A DNA stretch of 64,000 nt from Synechococcus sp. JA-2-3B'a(2-13) (GCF_000013225.1 NC_007776.1:763277-827276), one strand, 5' to 3'. Positions 26,920 to 36,254 are shown, counted from the stretch's first letter. The notes: generated by a model from the sequence alone, not told the origin. Translations and numbers: made by a program.

Positions 26920-28002
26920 ATGACCACCTCCACCCTTGATGCTGCTGCCATCCTTGAAGCGTTGCGCCCTGTTCAAGATCCGGAGCTGCGCCGCAGCCTG
27001 GTGGAACTGAACATGATCCGGGATATTCGCGTCGAGCCTGGGCGAGTGGCCTTTACCCTGGTGCTGACCACGCCGGCCTGCCCTTTGCGAGAATTCATTG
27101 TCGAGGAGTGCAAAGCTGCCATCCGCCAGCTGGCCCCCATCGAAGCCATTGATGTTACGGTAACGGCAGAAACCCCCCGTTCCCCTTCCCTGCCGAATCG
27201 CCAGTCCATCCCCGGTGTGCGCAACATCATCGCCATTTCCAGCGGCAAGGGGGGAGTGGGCAAAACTTCGGTGTCGGTAAATGTGGCCGTGGCGCTGGCC
27301 CAAAGTGGAGCGCGGGTGGGGCTGCTGGATGCCGATATTTACGGTCCCAATGTGCCGCTGATGCTGGGCCTGCAGGATCGGTCTCTGGTTGTGCAAAAAC
27401 GGGAAGATGGCGGCGAAGACATCTTCCCCTTGGAAAATTACGGCGTCAAGATGGTGTCGATGGGCCTCTTGGTGGGACGGGATCAGCCGGTGATCTGGCG
27501 GGGGCCAATGTTAAACGGGGTGATCCGGCAATTTCTCTATCAGGTGCAGTGGGGAGAGTTGGACTACTTGATTGTAGATATGCCCCCCGGCACCGGCGAT
27601 GCCCAATTGACCCTAGTGCAGGCAGTGCCGCTGGCAGGAGCTGTGATCGTCACCACGCCACAATCGGTGGCCCTGCTGGACAGTCGCAAGGGCTTGAACA
27701 TGTTTCGGCAGTTGGGGGTGCCCATCCTGGGTATTGTGGAAAACATGAGCTACTTCATCCCGCCCGACCTGCCGGATCGCCAGTACGATATTTTCGGCTC
27801 AGAAGGGGGAGAGACCACGGCCCGCGAGCTTGGTGTCCCGCTGCTGGGGCGGATCCCGTTGGAGATTGCCCTGCGCCAAGGGGGGGATGCGGGCCAGCCC
27901 ATCGTCATCAGCCAGCCTGAGTCAGCCTCGGCCCAGGCGCTTCGGCAAATTGCCAAAACCTTGGCAGGCCGTGTTTCGATGCTGGCTTTGGGGGCAGGCT
28001 AG
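26920..28002 (+). CDS. mrp: Mrp/ApbC-type iron-sulfur cluster carrier ATPase
   Basis: 360 residues. The N-terminal MIP18 (DUF59) domain lies at about 5-90 (ALRPVQDPELRRSLVELNMI). The P-loop SGKGGVGKTSVSVN is at about 107-120. Switch segments LDADIYGPNVPLMLG and VDMPPGTGDAQLT follow. This family loads or moves Fe-S clusters. The C-terminal CxxC found in many Mrp proteins is absent: the segment reads ENMSYFIPPDLPDRQYDIF. Cyanobacterial homologues may share this, so it is not a sign of loss of function. It overlaps the convergent lipoprotein gene by four bases. Confidence 0.92.
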   Translation: MTTSTLDAAAILEALRPVQDPELRRSLVELNMIRDIRVEPGRVAFTLVLTTPACPLREFIVEECKAAIRQLAPIEAIDVTVTAETPRSPSLPNRQSIPGVRNIIAISSGKGGVGKTSVSVNVAVALAQSGARVGLLDADIYGPNVPLMLGLQDRSLVVQKREDGGEDIFPLENYGVKMVSMGLLVGRDQPVIWRGPMLNGVIRQFLYQVQWGELDYLIVDMPPGTGDAQLTLVQAVPLAGAVIVTTPQSVALLDSRKGLNMFRQLGVPILGIVENMSYFIPPDLPDRQYDIFGSEGGETTARELGVPLLGRIPLEIALRQGGDAGQPIVISQPESASAQALRQIAKTLAGRVSMLALGAG

Positions 28003-28367
28003 AAGCGCTCGGCTTCCACCAACGAGACCCCGAAGCTGCGTCCCCCCACCACAATCCCCTCTTGGGCCTTGCCGCGCACGGTTACAGTGCTGTTCATGGC
28101 CGGTAGGCCCTTGTCGGTGATGACCCAGAGGGAGCCGCTGTTGTCTTGGATCTCATACACGCCCTGGCCGAACACTCCTATCTGGTTCACCACGCGACCG
28201 CGGATATACACATTGGTGTAGCGGGAGGGATTTTGTTCGATCTGGGCGATGGGGGTTGTGCCGATGCCCAGACGCGCCAGTGGCCCACACCCTGCTAGGG
28301 CCAGGCTCAAACACAGCAAGAACACCAGGGATCCCTTGGGGAAAGGTAGGCCGAGTCGCTGTTTCAT
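27999..28367 (-). CDS. Small lipoprotein with OB-like fold
   Basis: 122 residues. A signal peptide ends in a lipobox (SLALAGC at about residue 27), so a lipid anchor at Cys27 is expected. The rest is beta-rich (NVYIRGRVVNQIGVFGQGVY, IQDNSGSLWVITDKGLPAM, TVTVRGKAQEGIVVGGRSFG), compatible with an OB-fold of the YgiW/NirD-like kind. It lies directly downstream of bamA on the same strand. That position suggests an envelope role, but no function is known. Confidence 0.78.
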   Translation of the reverse strand: MKQRLGLPFPKGSLVFLLCLSLALAGCGPLARLGIGTTPIAQIEQNPSRYTNVYIRGRVVNQIGVFGQGVYEIQDNSGSLWVITDKGLPAMNSTVTVRGKAQEGIVVGGRSFGVSLVEAERF

Positions 28368-28432
28368 GGGTTGCTTCCATTACGAGCACCTGCTCCCACC
28401 ATAGCAAGCCGGCAGGGAAATCCACGGCCAAG

Positions 28433-30364
28433 TTAGAACTTCTCGCCAATGCCGAAGTGCAGTTGGCCTTGGCCAGCGCCACCTTGCCCAACCGCGTAGT
28501 CGATGCGAAGCGGCCCCAAGGGAGATTGGATGCGAATGCCGACCCCCAGCCCCAAACCACTGCCCGGCTTGTTGCGCACCGCTGCGGGATTGCCGGCCAC
28601 GGCAGCTCCACTGCCCAGATCAGTGCCGTAGTCCGCAAAGACCACTGCCCCCACCGGGTCGAAAATGGGAAAGCGCAATTCGGCGGTTGCGGTGGCAAAG
28701 CTGCGACCGGAACCGATACCCCCCTCGAAAAAGCCCCGCACCGAGTTGCCGCCACCAATGGCAAAAGCATCGTAGGGAGCCAAGTCGCCGATGGTCGTGC
28801 CTGCTCGCACATCAAAGGCCAATACCTGCGGTCGCTCGCTGCGGGTTTCAAACAGGTTGACGGGAATGAACTGGCTGTAGCCGGCCTCGAGGCGGTTGGC
28901 ATTCAAGCCATTTTGAAACAGACGTACCGACTGTTCTGTGGAGATGCGAAAGACCGAGCCCTGGCTGGGGCTGTTGGGGTTGTCGCGGGCGTCGTTGACG
29001 AGGCCAAACCGCAAGGTGGTGTAGCTGTCTTGGCCGCTCTCGCTGAAGGTAATCGGGTTGCCCAGCACATCGAAGCGCTGCTGCTCCCCGTTGCTGTTGC
29101 GAGCTTCTACAAATTGGATGCGGGTGCCCAAGCTGGCCCGCCAATTGCCCCCAATCGGGCGAGAGAAAGTCACCCCGCCGCCAAGACGGTTGATGCGCAC
29201 GGGATCCCCATTGGGCAGGGTGAATCCCTCATTAAAGACAAAGCTGGAGCTCTGCTGGTTGGAGATGTTGACGTTGTAGGAGGTGGGAATGTCCAGCGTG
29301 GCAATCCGCGGGTCGGTGAAGTTTAAGTCGAAGAGGGTTTCGTTGGTGCCCACCTGCACGTTGAAGCTGGCACTCTGGTTGTTGCCGCCCAAGTTTTGTT
29401 CGGAGACGTTGAGGCCGGCGAAGACCCCTGTGGCGGAGCTAACGCCGATGGTGCCGCCCAAGGTACCGGTGCGACGTTCTTCCACGTTCACCACCACCAC
29501 CACCTTGTCGGGATCCTGGCCGGGGTTGAGCCCCACATTCACATCTTGAAACAGGTTGAGATTAAAAACCGCCTGCAGGTCTTCCTGGATTTGGTTGCGG
29601 TTAAACACATCCCCCGGCTTGGACTTCAACTCGCGGGTGATGATGAAGTCACGGGTTTTGGTGTTGCCCTGAACGCGAATATCCTCGATCACCCCTTCGG
29701 CGATCTCCAGGGTGATGGTGCCGTCTTCAGAGGAGCGCACATCCGTCACTTTGGCCAGCACGTAACCCTTATCGGCGTACCACTGTTCAATCTCGGCCAC
29801 AGCCAGTTGCAGCTCGCCGAAGTTGAGCACCCGCCCTTCCTGGTCGGCAAAGGCGGCCCGCAGCACTTCCGGATCCAGAACTTTCGCCCCTTCCGTGCGC
29901 ACGGCTTTCAGGATTGGGTTGGGCTTGACCTCAAAGGTGACCCGCACTCCCAAAGGCGTATCGGAAGGCACTGCCCGCACATCGGCAAACAATCCGGTGG
30001 CAAACACGGCATTGATGTCTTCCCGCAACTGGGATCGGGTGGAAACCTCGCCGGCGCGGGTGCGGATGACGCTGTAAACCCGGTTGATCAGCTCCGGATC
30101 TTCAGTGCCCTCAACCACTACCTCCGCTACCAACACTTCTGGCTCGCCGGCAGTGGGGGGTGGGGTGGGGGAGGGCTGGGCGGGGGTGTCGCCACCGGTG
30201 CGCAGGTCGAGGGTGCCGGGCTGAGGAACCGATTGCGCCCAAGCCGGGGATCCCATCAGCAGAGCGCTACGGGACGCTTCAGCAAACGCAAAAGCGGTGC
30301 AGAGCACCATCCCGCGGGTGAGCGCTGAAGTTAGCCAAGGGCGAAGTTGCCTGGAACGATTCAT
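28433..30364 (-). CDS. bamA: Outer-membrane assembly protein BamA/Omp85
   Basis: 643 residues from ATG 30364, which yields a signal peptide. An upstream frame to 30448 is not favoured. A Pro-rich linker (about 45-72, PSPTPPPT) follows the signal. POTRA-like repeats lie at about 75-330 (e.g. EVLVAEVVVEGTEDPE, VIEDIRVQGNTKTRDFIITREL). A 16-strand beta-barrel fills the rest, ending in GQLHFGIGEKF with a terminal Phe that serves as a BAM signal. It inserts beta-barrel proteins in the outer membrane and is homologous to chloroplast Toc75. Cyanobacterial Omp85 proteins typically have three POTRA units, which fits. Confidence 0.93.
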   Translation of the reverse strand: MNRSRQLRPWLTSALTRGMVLCTAFAFAEASRSALLMGSPAWAQSVPQPGTLDLRTGGDTPAQPSPTPPPTAGEPEVLVAEVVVEGTEDPELINRVYSVIRTRAGEVSTRSQLREDINAVFATGLFADVRAVPSDTPLGVRVTFEVKPNPILKAVRTEGAKVLDPEVLRAAFADQEGRVLNFGELQLAVAEIEQWYADKGYVLAKVTDVRSSEDGTITLEIAEGVIEDIRVQGNTKTRDFIITRELKSKPGDVFNRNQIQEDLQAVFNLNLFQDVNVGLNPGQDPDKVVVVVNVEERRTGTLGGTIGVSSATGVFAGLNVSEQNLGGNNQSASFNVQVGTNETLFDLNFTDPRIATLDIPTSYNVNISNQQSSSFVFNEGFTLPNGDPVRINRLGGGVTFSRPIGGNWRASLGTRIQFVEARNSNGEQQRFDVLGNPITFSESGQDSYTTLRFGLVNDARDNPNSPSQGSVFRISTEQSVRLFQNGLNANRLEAGYSQFIPVNLFETRSERPQVLAFDVRAGTTIGDLAPYDAFAIGGGNSVRGFFEGGIGSGRSFATATAELRFPIFDPVGAVVFADYGTDLGSGAAVAGNPAAVRNKPGSGLGLGVGIRIQSPLGPLRIDYAVGQGGAGQGQLHFGIGEKF

Positions 30365-30551
30365 GGGGATCCCTCGCACACCAAAAAGCAAGATTGCAGA
30401 GCCGGGCCAAGCTTGCGTTAAAACCCTCTGCCGCCCAGCAGCGGACAATTGCCCTGGATTATATCAATCCCCATCCACCCAGATCCGAGCGTGGCCGCGA
30501 ACCGGATTGCGGACTTGGGCAGTCTGGAGTGCAAAAAGCAGCCTCCCCCGC

Positions 30552-30896
30552 TCAAGGCAGGCGCAGGGATCCCCTACAGCGCTGGCCGCAAGACCTCGGC
30601 TCGACTTCCTCGGCAGCTAGGTTGACTTGGGAGTTGAGGATGACGACGGTGATGGGAGCAGGAGTGGGAGGCAAAGAGCGGCTGCTCCTCCAGCCCCAAC
30701 TGTCGGCGTACTGTTGTGGGGGAACGTTGGGCAGGATCAGGACGGTGTTTTGCAGGACGTTGCTTTGCAGGGTGGTGGCGTTGCCGTTCAGGATCGCCAT
30801 CTGCTGGGTGTGGGAAGTCTGAGCCAGGACGGCTGGAGCAAACCCGAAGCCGAGCAGAGCTGCCACTCCGGGGAGGAGGAGTTGGGTGGACAACAT
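30552..30896 (-). CDS. Putative secreted small protein
   Basis: 114 residues from ATG 30896. A signal peptide (LLLPGVAALLGFGFAPAVLA, cut after AQT) is followed by HTQQMAILNGNATTLQSNVL, an Asn/Gln-rich stretch with curlin-like flavour, and a Pro/Arg-rich end. No family is recognised. The frame agrees with neighbouring codon use. A function in the envelope is possible, and the call would fall if homologues do not show the same start. Confidence 0.45.
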   Translation of the reverse strand: MLSTQLLLPGVAALLGFGFAPAVLAQTSHTQQMAILNGNATTLQSNVLQNTVLILPNVPPQQYADSWGWRSSRSLPPTPAPITVVILNSQVNLAAEEVEPRSCGQRCRGSLRLP

Positions 30897-31034
30897 CGAG
30901 GATTCTCCACAAGACGCCAGGATGCCGACACTTTAGCCTGCTTTGCCCTCCGCTGAGTTGCCGCAAAAAAAGCTACGTGATGGGGAGGGATCCCTGCTGG
31001 GGATGTACAGCCGCGCGGCCCAAACCCACAAAAA

Positions 31035-31063
31035 GGCCTGCAGAGGGTACTCTGTGCAGGCCC
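31035..31063. other. Long GC-rich hairpin
   Basis: GGCCTGCAGAG and CTCTGTGCAGGCC pair across the loop GGTA, with a two-base bulge. This is a stem of about 11 bp without a following T-run. It lies between two minus-strand genes and next to the dispersed repeat starting at 31092. It could be a transcription terminator, a REP-like element or part of a mobile-element end. Confidence 0.45.
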
Positions 31064-31091
31064 GTCTTGCTCGTCTGGATTGTCTTGATGG

Positions 31092-31230
31092 AGCTGATAC
31101 ATTCACGCTGAACTCTCCTGAACATGGTTCAGGAAAGAAGCGATCGCATCCTGCCTATCTCTGAGCAGGAAGGCGGTATCCCGCAAAGCCCTGAGGAATA
31201 CCCCCCGAGCGCTTTCCCCCTTCACTTCCC
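31092..31230 (-). repeat. Dispersed repeat copy A (remnant of coding or mobile sequence)
   Basis: Read on the minus strand this segment resembles 40920-41043 on the plus strand over more than 110 bases. The last 22 bases (31092-31113) match at 21 of 22 positions. In copy A the frame runs open for about 45 codons (ALRDTAFLLRDRQDAIASF) and stops at TGA before the conserved end. The ends are about 9.9 kb apart in opposite orientation. No transposase motif was recognised. Confidence 0.6.
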
Positions 31231-31406
31231 GGCAACCGTTGCGGTGGACTCAAGGATCAGGGGGAAACTTGGTCTACTATATCCCTCTCAATGACTTTTG
31301 CCAAACCGCCTAAAGCTCAGTAAATTCAGCAAAGTTCAGGGTTTTGGGGGTTAGAGGCATGCTCGGAAGGAGAAACCGGCCCCCGCTCAGGAGCCGTAGG
31401 GGAAAA

Positions 31407-32660
31407 TTAGCTCTCCGGCTCAAACACCTTCAGATCCACCACCTTCCCCCCTTGGAAAGTCCAGTGGGCAAAGGTTCCGGCAACTTCCCCATTCTCATCG
31501 AAGTTGATGGATCCAGAGGCGCCGGTGTAGAAGATGTCTTCCCCTTTGCCGATCAGCTCCACCGCCTTGGCCCACTCTCCGGGCAGGATCTCGGTGCCGG
31601 GGGGATTGGCCACTTCCCGCAAAGCATCCCGAACAGCAGTGCCATCGGTGCTGCCGGCTTTCTGAATGGCCAGAGCCAGGACAAAAGCGGCATCGTAGGC
31701 GGTGTCGATGTAGGGGGTGGGGGGCAGCTCCCCGTAGGCGGCTTTGTAGGCTTCGGCAAAGATTTGGTAAGCCTTGCTATCGGTGAGGGCCTGAGGCGAA
31801 ACGCCGATGGATCCCTCTAGCTTTTCGGCTCCCACCTGGGCTGCCACGTCGGGAGAGCGCATGCCATCGGTGAAGACAAAGCGGTCAAACAGTCCTTCTT
31901 CCAAAGCTTGCCGCAAAATGACCACACCGTTTTCGGGGTAGCCAATCAGCACCAACGCCTGGGGATCCCCTTCCTTCAGTTGGGTCAGCTCACTGCGGTA
32001 GGAAGCCTTGCCGGGCTCGTAGGGAACCGACTTGGTGATGGTGCCGCCCCGCTTTTCAAAAGCCGTCTTAAAGCTGTCGGCCAGGCCCTGGCCGTAGTCG
32101 TTGTTAATGTAAATAATCGCCAGGCGCTCCAGCTTCTCTTCACGGGTGATCTGGGCCAAGGCCACCCCTTGGTAGGCGTCGGAAGGAACTGTGCGAAACA
32201 GAAAATCGTTGTCCTCCAGGGTGGTGATGGTGGGGGCGGTGGAAGCGGGGGAAATTTGCGGGATCCGATTGGGAACAGAAACCGTCGTGGCCACCGGAAT
32301 GGTGATGCCACTGCCCAAGGCGCCGATGATGCCGGCCACCTTCTCCACGGTGACCAACCGTTGAGCTGCGTCGATAGCTGGCTGAGCCGACGTCTGGTCA
32401 TCCGCTTCGACCACTTGGGCAGGGGATCCCAAAATGCCGCCAGCCGCGTTGATTTGGTCAATCGCCAGCTTGATCCCCTTGAGGCAGTTTTCCCCGAAGG
32501 CCTGCAGATCCCCGGTGAGAGACATTAAAGCCCCGATTTTGACCGGCCCTTGAGTTGCCTGCTGAGCCGTGCTGGGCAGCAGAGTGGTGGCAAGAGCAGC
32601 AGCCGTCAGGGCAGCCGCCGCCGCAAAGGCCCGTCGGGTGAGTTTGTTCATGGGAGACAT
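31407..32660 (-). CDS. Branched-chain amino acid-type ABC substrate-binding protein
   Basis: 417 residues from ATG 32660, preceded by AGGAGG nine bases upstream. A twin-arginine-like signal peptide (KLTRRAFAAAAALTAAALAT) suggests Tat export. The periplasmic-binding fold begins IGALMSLTGDLQAFGENCLKG and carries the LivJ-type hinge IGALGSGITIPVATTVSVPN. These proteins bind Leu/Ile/Val, urea or related amides. The divergent livG/livF-like genes are separated by about 320 bases and probably form the same transporter. Permease genes are absent from this locus. Confidence 0.9.
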   Translation of the reverse strand: MSPMNKLTRRAFAAAAALTAAALATTLLPSTAQQATQGPVKIGALMSLTGDLQAFGENCLKGIKLAIDQINAAGGILGSPAQVVEADDQTSAQPAIDAAQRLVTVEKVAGIIGALGSGITIPVATTVSVPNRIPQISPASTAPTITTLEDNDFLFRTVPSDAYQGVALAQITREEKLERLAIIYINNDYGQGLADSFKTAFEKRGGTITKSVPYEPGKASYRSELTQLKEGDPQALVLIGYPENGVVILRQALEEGLFDRFVFTDGMRSPDVAAQVGAEKLEGSIGVSPQALTDSKAYQIFAEAYKAAYGELPPTPYIDTAYDAAFVLALAIQKAGSTDGTAVRDALREVANPPGTEILPGEWAKAVELIGKGEDIFYTGASGSINFDENGEVAGTFAHWTFQGGKVVDLKVFEPES

Positions 32661-32979
32661 AACCAACAACCTCCTGTGAGGGAAGGGAAAGTAGAACTCA
32701 GATCCCAAAAGTCAAGCAAGTGTTGAACCGTAGCAGTCAGACGTTGACTCACCTCAAAGCGTTCCCCACTTCCTCAAGAAAAGATGGCTCCGGAAAACAG
32801 GCGGGCCAGACTCAGGATCTCGCCCGTTCCTTGGCTGCTGTAGGGCTGGCTGCGGCCTCCAAAGGCAGTTGCCCCTGTAGGAATCCGGGAAGGATAATGG
32901 GCAAACTCGGCCATTGGGCTCATTATATTTTGAGAAATACTGAACTCATCGGTCGGCGGGGTTTTCCCAAGGCAGCGGC
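32661..32979. promoter_or_regulatory. Divergent regulatory region of liv-type transporter genes
   Basis: About 320 bases separate the minus-strand binding-protein gene from the plus-strand ATPase genes. AT-rich stretches (e.g. TTATATTTTGAG near 32922) could serve as promoter elements for the plus side, but no defined operator or -35/-10 pair can be named. No open frame was found. Confidence 0.4.
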
Positions 32980-33798
32980 GTGATTGTTATCGACGACATC
33001 TCCAAGCGGTTTGGCGGCATTAGCGCGGTGGATCACTGTTCCTTCCGCATCGAAACCGGTCGGATTACGGGCTTGATCGGCCCGAATGGGGCAGGGAAGA
33101 CCACGCTCTTTAACATCATTGCCGGGTTTATTCGGCCCAGCAGCGGGCGCATCTGGCTGGATGGGGAAGACATCACCGGCTTGCCCCCCCATCATCTGTT
33201 CCGTCGAGGGCTGGTGCGCACCTTTCAGATCCCGCGGGAGTTTGGCCGCATGACCGTCTTGGAGAACTTAATGGTGGTTCCCCCCAACCAGATAGGGGAA
33301 AACCTATTCGCCACTTGGTTCGGTTGGCGGCAGGTGCAACGACAAGAACGCAACCTGCAAGCTCGGGCGGAAGAGGTTCTGGAACGGCTGAACCTGATCC
33401 ATCTGCGGGATCAACTGGCCGTCACCCTTTCCGGCGGGCAAAAAAAACTCCTGGAACTGGGACGTACCTTGATGACCGATGCACGGGTGATCCTGCTGGA
33501 TGAGCCGGGGGCTGGCGTCAACCGCACCCTGCTGGCGGATTTGATGCGCTTTATCGAGTATCTCAACCGCGAGCGCGGCTGCACCTTTTGCATCATCGAG
33601 CATGACCTGGATCTGGTGACCCGTCTCTGCGACCATGTGGTGGTCATGGCTGCCGGCAAGGTTCTCACCCAGGGATCCATGGAGGAGATCAAACAAAACC
33701 CAGCCGTGCGGGAGGCCTATTTGGGATCTGTGGCACTGGCCGACTCCCTAAACCCACCCCAACCCTCCCCTCTGCCTTCGGAGGGATCCCTCTCATGA
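32980..33798 (+). CDS. ABC transporter ATPase, LivG-like
   Basis: 272 residues from a GTG at 32980. Walker A is IGPNGAGKTT, the signature LSGGQKKLLELG, and Walker B VILLDEPGAGVN; FNIIAGF and TFQIPREFGRMTVLENLMV are typical of LivG. It should energise uptake of branched-chain amino acids or urea-type solutes. The last 15 residues (NPPQPSPLPSEGSLS) are encoded by a C/G-rich repeat of the kind otherwise found between genes, so this tail is probably an accretion. The stop overlaps the start of the next gene (ATGA). Confidence 0.92.
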   Translation: MIVIDDISKRFGGISAVDHCSFRIETGRITGLIGPNGAGKTTLFNIIAGFIRPSSGRIWLDGEDITGLPPHHLFRRGLVRTFQIPREFGRMTVLENLMVVPPNQIGENLFATWFGWRQVQRQERNLQARAEEVLERLNLIHLRDQLAVTLSGGQKKLLELGRTLMTDARVILLDEPGAGVNRTLLADLMRFIEYLNRERGCTFCIIEHDLDLVTRLCDHVVVMAAGKVLTQGSMEEIKQNPAVREAYLGSVALADSLNPPQPSPLPSEGSLS

Positions 33799-34502
33799 CC
33801 CCTTTGCTGGACATCCAGGATCTCTACAGCGGCTACCGGGGGGTGGACATCCTCAAAGGGATCCACCTGAAGGTGAACCCCGGGCAAATTGTGGTGATCA
33901 TCGGCCCCAATGGAGCCGGCAAATCGACGGTGCTGAAATCCTTATTTGGCTTGGCCACCATCCGCTCAGGCCGAGTGCTGTTTCAGGGATCCGACATCAC
34001 CCACTTGCCTGCCGAGCAACTGGTGCAGCGGGGAATCGGCTTTGTGCCCCAGACCAACAATGTCTTTCCTTCCCTCACCGTGCAAGAGAACCTGGAGATG
34101 GGGGCCTTCATCCGACGCGACAACCCTGCCGCCCAACTGGAGCGGGTTTATGAGCTGTTTCCACCCCTGAAAGAGAAACGACGCCAAGCGGCGGGATCCC
34201 TATCGGGTGGACAACGGCAGATGCTGGCCATAGGGCGAGCGTTGATGGTGGAGCCGCAGTTGTTGTTGCTGGATGAGCCGACCGCCGGCCTGTCACCGCT
34301 GTACATAGAACAGACCTTCGCCCTCCTGCAAGAGATCAACCGTCTTGGCATCAGCATCCTCATGGTGGAGCAAAATGCCAAGCAGGCCCTGAAGATGGCG
34401 GACTGGGGCTATGTCTTGTCCACGGGAGAAAACCGCTTTGAGGATACTGGCCCCAACTTGTTGAACAATCCTGAGGTGCTGGAGCTGTTCTTGGGCGGGT
34501 GA
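33795..34502 (+). CDS. ABC transporter ATPase, LivF-like
   Basis: 235 residues. Walker A IGPNGAGKST, family-specific GFVPQTNNVFPSLTVQENL, signature LSGGQRQMLAIGRA and Walker B LLLLDEPTAGLSP are intact. It pairs with the LivG-like ATPase encoded immediately upstream (four-base overlap). With the divergent binding protein it makes up three of the five expected components; LivH and LivM membrane proteins are not in the window. Translational coupling to livG is clear. Confidence 0.93.
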   Translation: MTPLLDIQDLYSGYRGVDILKGIHLKVNPGQIVVIIGPNGAGKSTVLKSLFGLATIRSGRVLFQGSDITHLPAEQLVQRGIGFVPQTNNVFPSLTVQENLEMGAFIRRDNPAAQLERVYELFPPLKEKRRQAAGSLSGGQRQMLAIGRALMVEPQLLLLDEPTAGLSPLYIEQTFALLQEINRLGISILMVEQNAKQALKMADWGYVLSTGENRFEDTGPNLLNNPEVLELFLGG

Positions 34503-34504
34503 GG

Positions 34505-34547
34505 CCCTCACCCCCCTCCCCTCACTCAAAACAAAAGGAGAGGAGAG
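34505..34547. repeat. C/G-rich dispersed repeat at convergent gene ends
   Basis: CCCTCACCCCCCTCCCCTCACTC followed by AGGAGAGGAGAG, between the stops of the LivF-like gene and recN. It resembles the repeat copies near 3853 and 44365. The position at convergent ends suggests that it may help termination or RNA stability. Confidence 0.5.
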
Positions 34548-36254
34548 TCAAGCGGGACTGGCCAGTTGCTGCTTGCGCAGTTGAGCTGCTTGGTTGAGAA
34601 GAGCCTCCACAAACGTCATCGCTTCTTGGGCAGAGTGACCGGCAGTGAGTTGGGCCAGTTCTTCGCGGCGTTCCCGTTCTCCCAAAAGCTCCACCCGCAC
34701 AGAAGTTCGCTTTTGGTGCACCACCTTGTGAACCCGCAGGTGGTGATCCGCCAGGGCAGCGATCAGGGGTTGGTGGGTGACGCAGAGGATCTGGTGATCT
34801 CGGGCAATGCTGTGCAGCTTGGTGGCGATGGCTTGCGCCACTTTGCCGGACACGCCGGTATCGATCTCGTCGAAAACCATGGTGGCCACCGGATCAATGC
34901 GGCTGAATACGGCTTTCAAGGCCAGCAGAAAACGGCTCATCTCGCCGCCGGAGGCGATGCTGGCCAAGGGCTGAAGAGGCTCACCCGGGTTGGGGCTAAT
35001 CCAAAAACTCACCTGATCCACCCCCTCTGCCGTCGGGGGGCCGGGTTGGATCTGCACCTGGAATTGCACTGCGCTCATCCCCAGCGGCCTGAGCTCTTCT
35101 ATGAGGGCCTTTTCCAGTTGACAGGCCGCTTGTTGCCGCAGTTGAGAGAGCACCTGGCAATGGCGCTCCAGGTCTTGGGCAGCTTTGTCCAGCCGCACCT
35201 GCAATTCCTCTAGGTCGGTGTTGTCTCCTCGCAGTTGGGCCAACTCCGTCTGCACCCGCTCCGCATGGGCCATCACCTCGGCCAAGGTCGGGCCGTATTT
35301 GCGGCAGGCTTGTCTGAGTTGCGCCAAGCGCCGTTCAATTTTGTTCAACCGACCGGGATCCGCCTCCAGCGTCTCGCCGTAGCGAACCAGCTCCCGCCCC
35401 ACCTCCTCCACCTGAATGAGAGCGCTGCTGACCATTTCCGCCAGAGGGGCTAGGTCGGGATCCCGCTGGGTCATGGTCTGGAGCAGCCGCTCTACCTGGC
35501 CCAACAGGTCGGCGATGGCCGGTGAGCCACTATCGTTTTGGTAGAGCAGTTGGTGAGCTGCGTAGCTTTGCTGTTGCAGTTCCACCCGGTGAGCCAGGCG
35601 CTCTCGTTCCCGCTCCAGCTTGGCCATTTCGTCGGGATCCTCCAGGCGCAGGGCGGCCAGCTCTTGCGCTTGAAACTCCAGTAGGTCTAGCCGTTGCAGG
35701 CGCAGTTGTTGGTTTTGCCGGCGGGATTCCACCTCTGTTTTCAGTTGGTTCCAGGTTTGGTAAAGGGCAGCCACCTCCGCCCGTGTTCGCAACAACTCTT
35801 CGCCGCCAAAGTCGTCCAGCCAACGGCGCTGGGTTTGGGGAGATTGGATTTGAACGGTTTGCCCCTGGGCAGTGATCTCTACCAATTTGGCCCGCAGGTT
35901 GAGCATCTGGGCTTTGTTCACCAGCACCCCATTCACCCGCAGGCGGCTGGTGAGCTTGCCGTTGCGCAACACCAGCTCGCGACTACAAACCAGGCCCTCC
36001 TCTAGGGGGTCGATGTGCTCTTGTTCTAGCCAGGCTTGCAGTTCAGGATTAGGACTGAAGATCGCTTCCACCAGACCTCGTTCGCTGCCAGTTCGCAGAG
36101 CCCGAGCTGTACCTCCTAGAGCTGCATCCAGCGCATCGAGGATGATGGATTTGCCGGCCCCGGTTTCTCCGGTGAGCACGTTCAGCCCCGCTCGAAAAGG
36201 GATCTCCAATTGCTCGATCAGGGCAAAGTTCTCGATCCGCAGCAGGCGCAACAT
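34548..36254 (-). CDS. recN: DNA repair protein RecN
   Basis: 568 residues, the usual RecN length. Walker A lies in VLTGETGAGKSIILDALDAA near residue 30. The middle has long coiled-coil arms (about 160-370), interrupted by an Arg/Gln-rich hinge. The ABC signature IASGGEMSRFLLALKAVF and Walker B TMVFDEIDTGVSGKVA are near the C-terminus. RecN is an SMC-like ATPase that gathers DNA double-strand breaks for RecA repair. The gene is convergent with the LivF-like gene and follows the M14-type gene on the same strand after a gap of about 195 bases. Confidence 0.95.
   Translation of the reverse strand: MLRLLRIENFALIEQLEIPFRAGLNVLTGETGAGKSIILDALDAALGGTARALRTGSERGLVEAIFSPNPELQAWLEQEHIDPLEEGLVCSRELVLRNGKLTSRLRVNGVLVNKAQMLNLRAKLVEITAQGQTVQIQSPQTQRRWLDDFGGEELLRTRAEVAALYQTWNQLKTEVESRRQNQQLRLQRLDLLEFQAQELAALRLEDPDEMAKLERERERLAHRVELQQQSYAAHQLLYQNDSGSPAIADLLGQVERLLQTMTQRDPDLAPLAEMVSSALIQVEEVGRELVRYGETLEADPGRLNKIERRLAQLRQACRKYGPTLAEVMAHAERVQTELAQLRGDNTDLEELQVRLDKAAQDLERHCQVLSQLRQQAACQLEKALIEELRPLGMSAVQFQVQIQPGPPTAEGVDQVSFWISPNPGEPLQPLASIASGGEMSRFLLALKAVFSRIDPVATMVFDEIDTGVSGKVAQAIATKLHSIARDHQILCVTHQPLIAALADHHLRVHKVVHQKRTSVRVELLGERERREELAQLTAGHSAQEAMTFVEALLNQAAQLRKQQLASPA

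Noticed and set aside
28256..30328. Long plus-strand open frames opposite bamA
   Set aside because: They mirror the minus-strand bamA reading frame; high GC leads to long antisense frames throughout this window.
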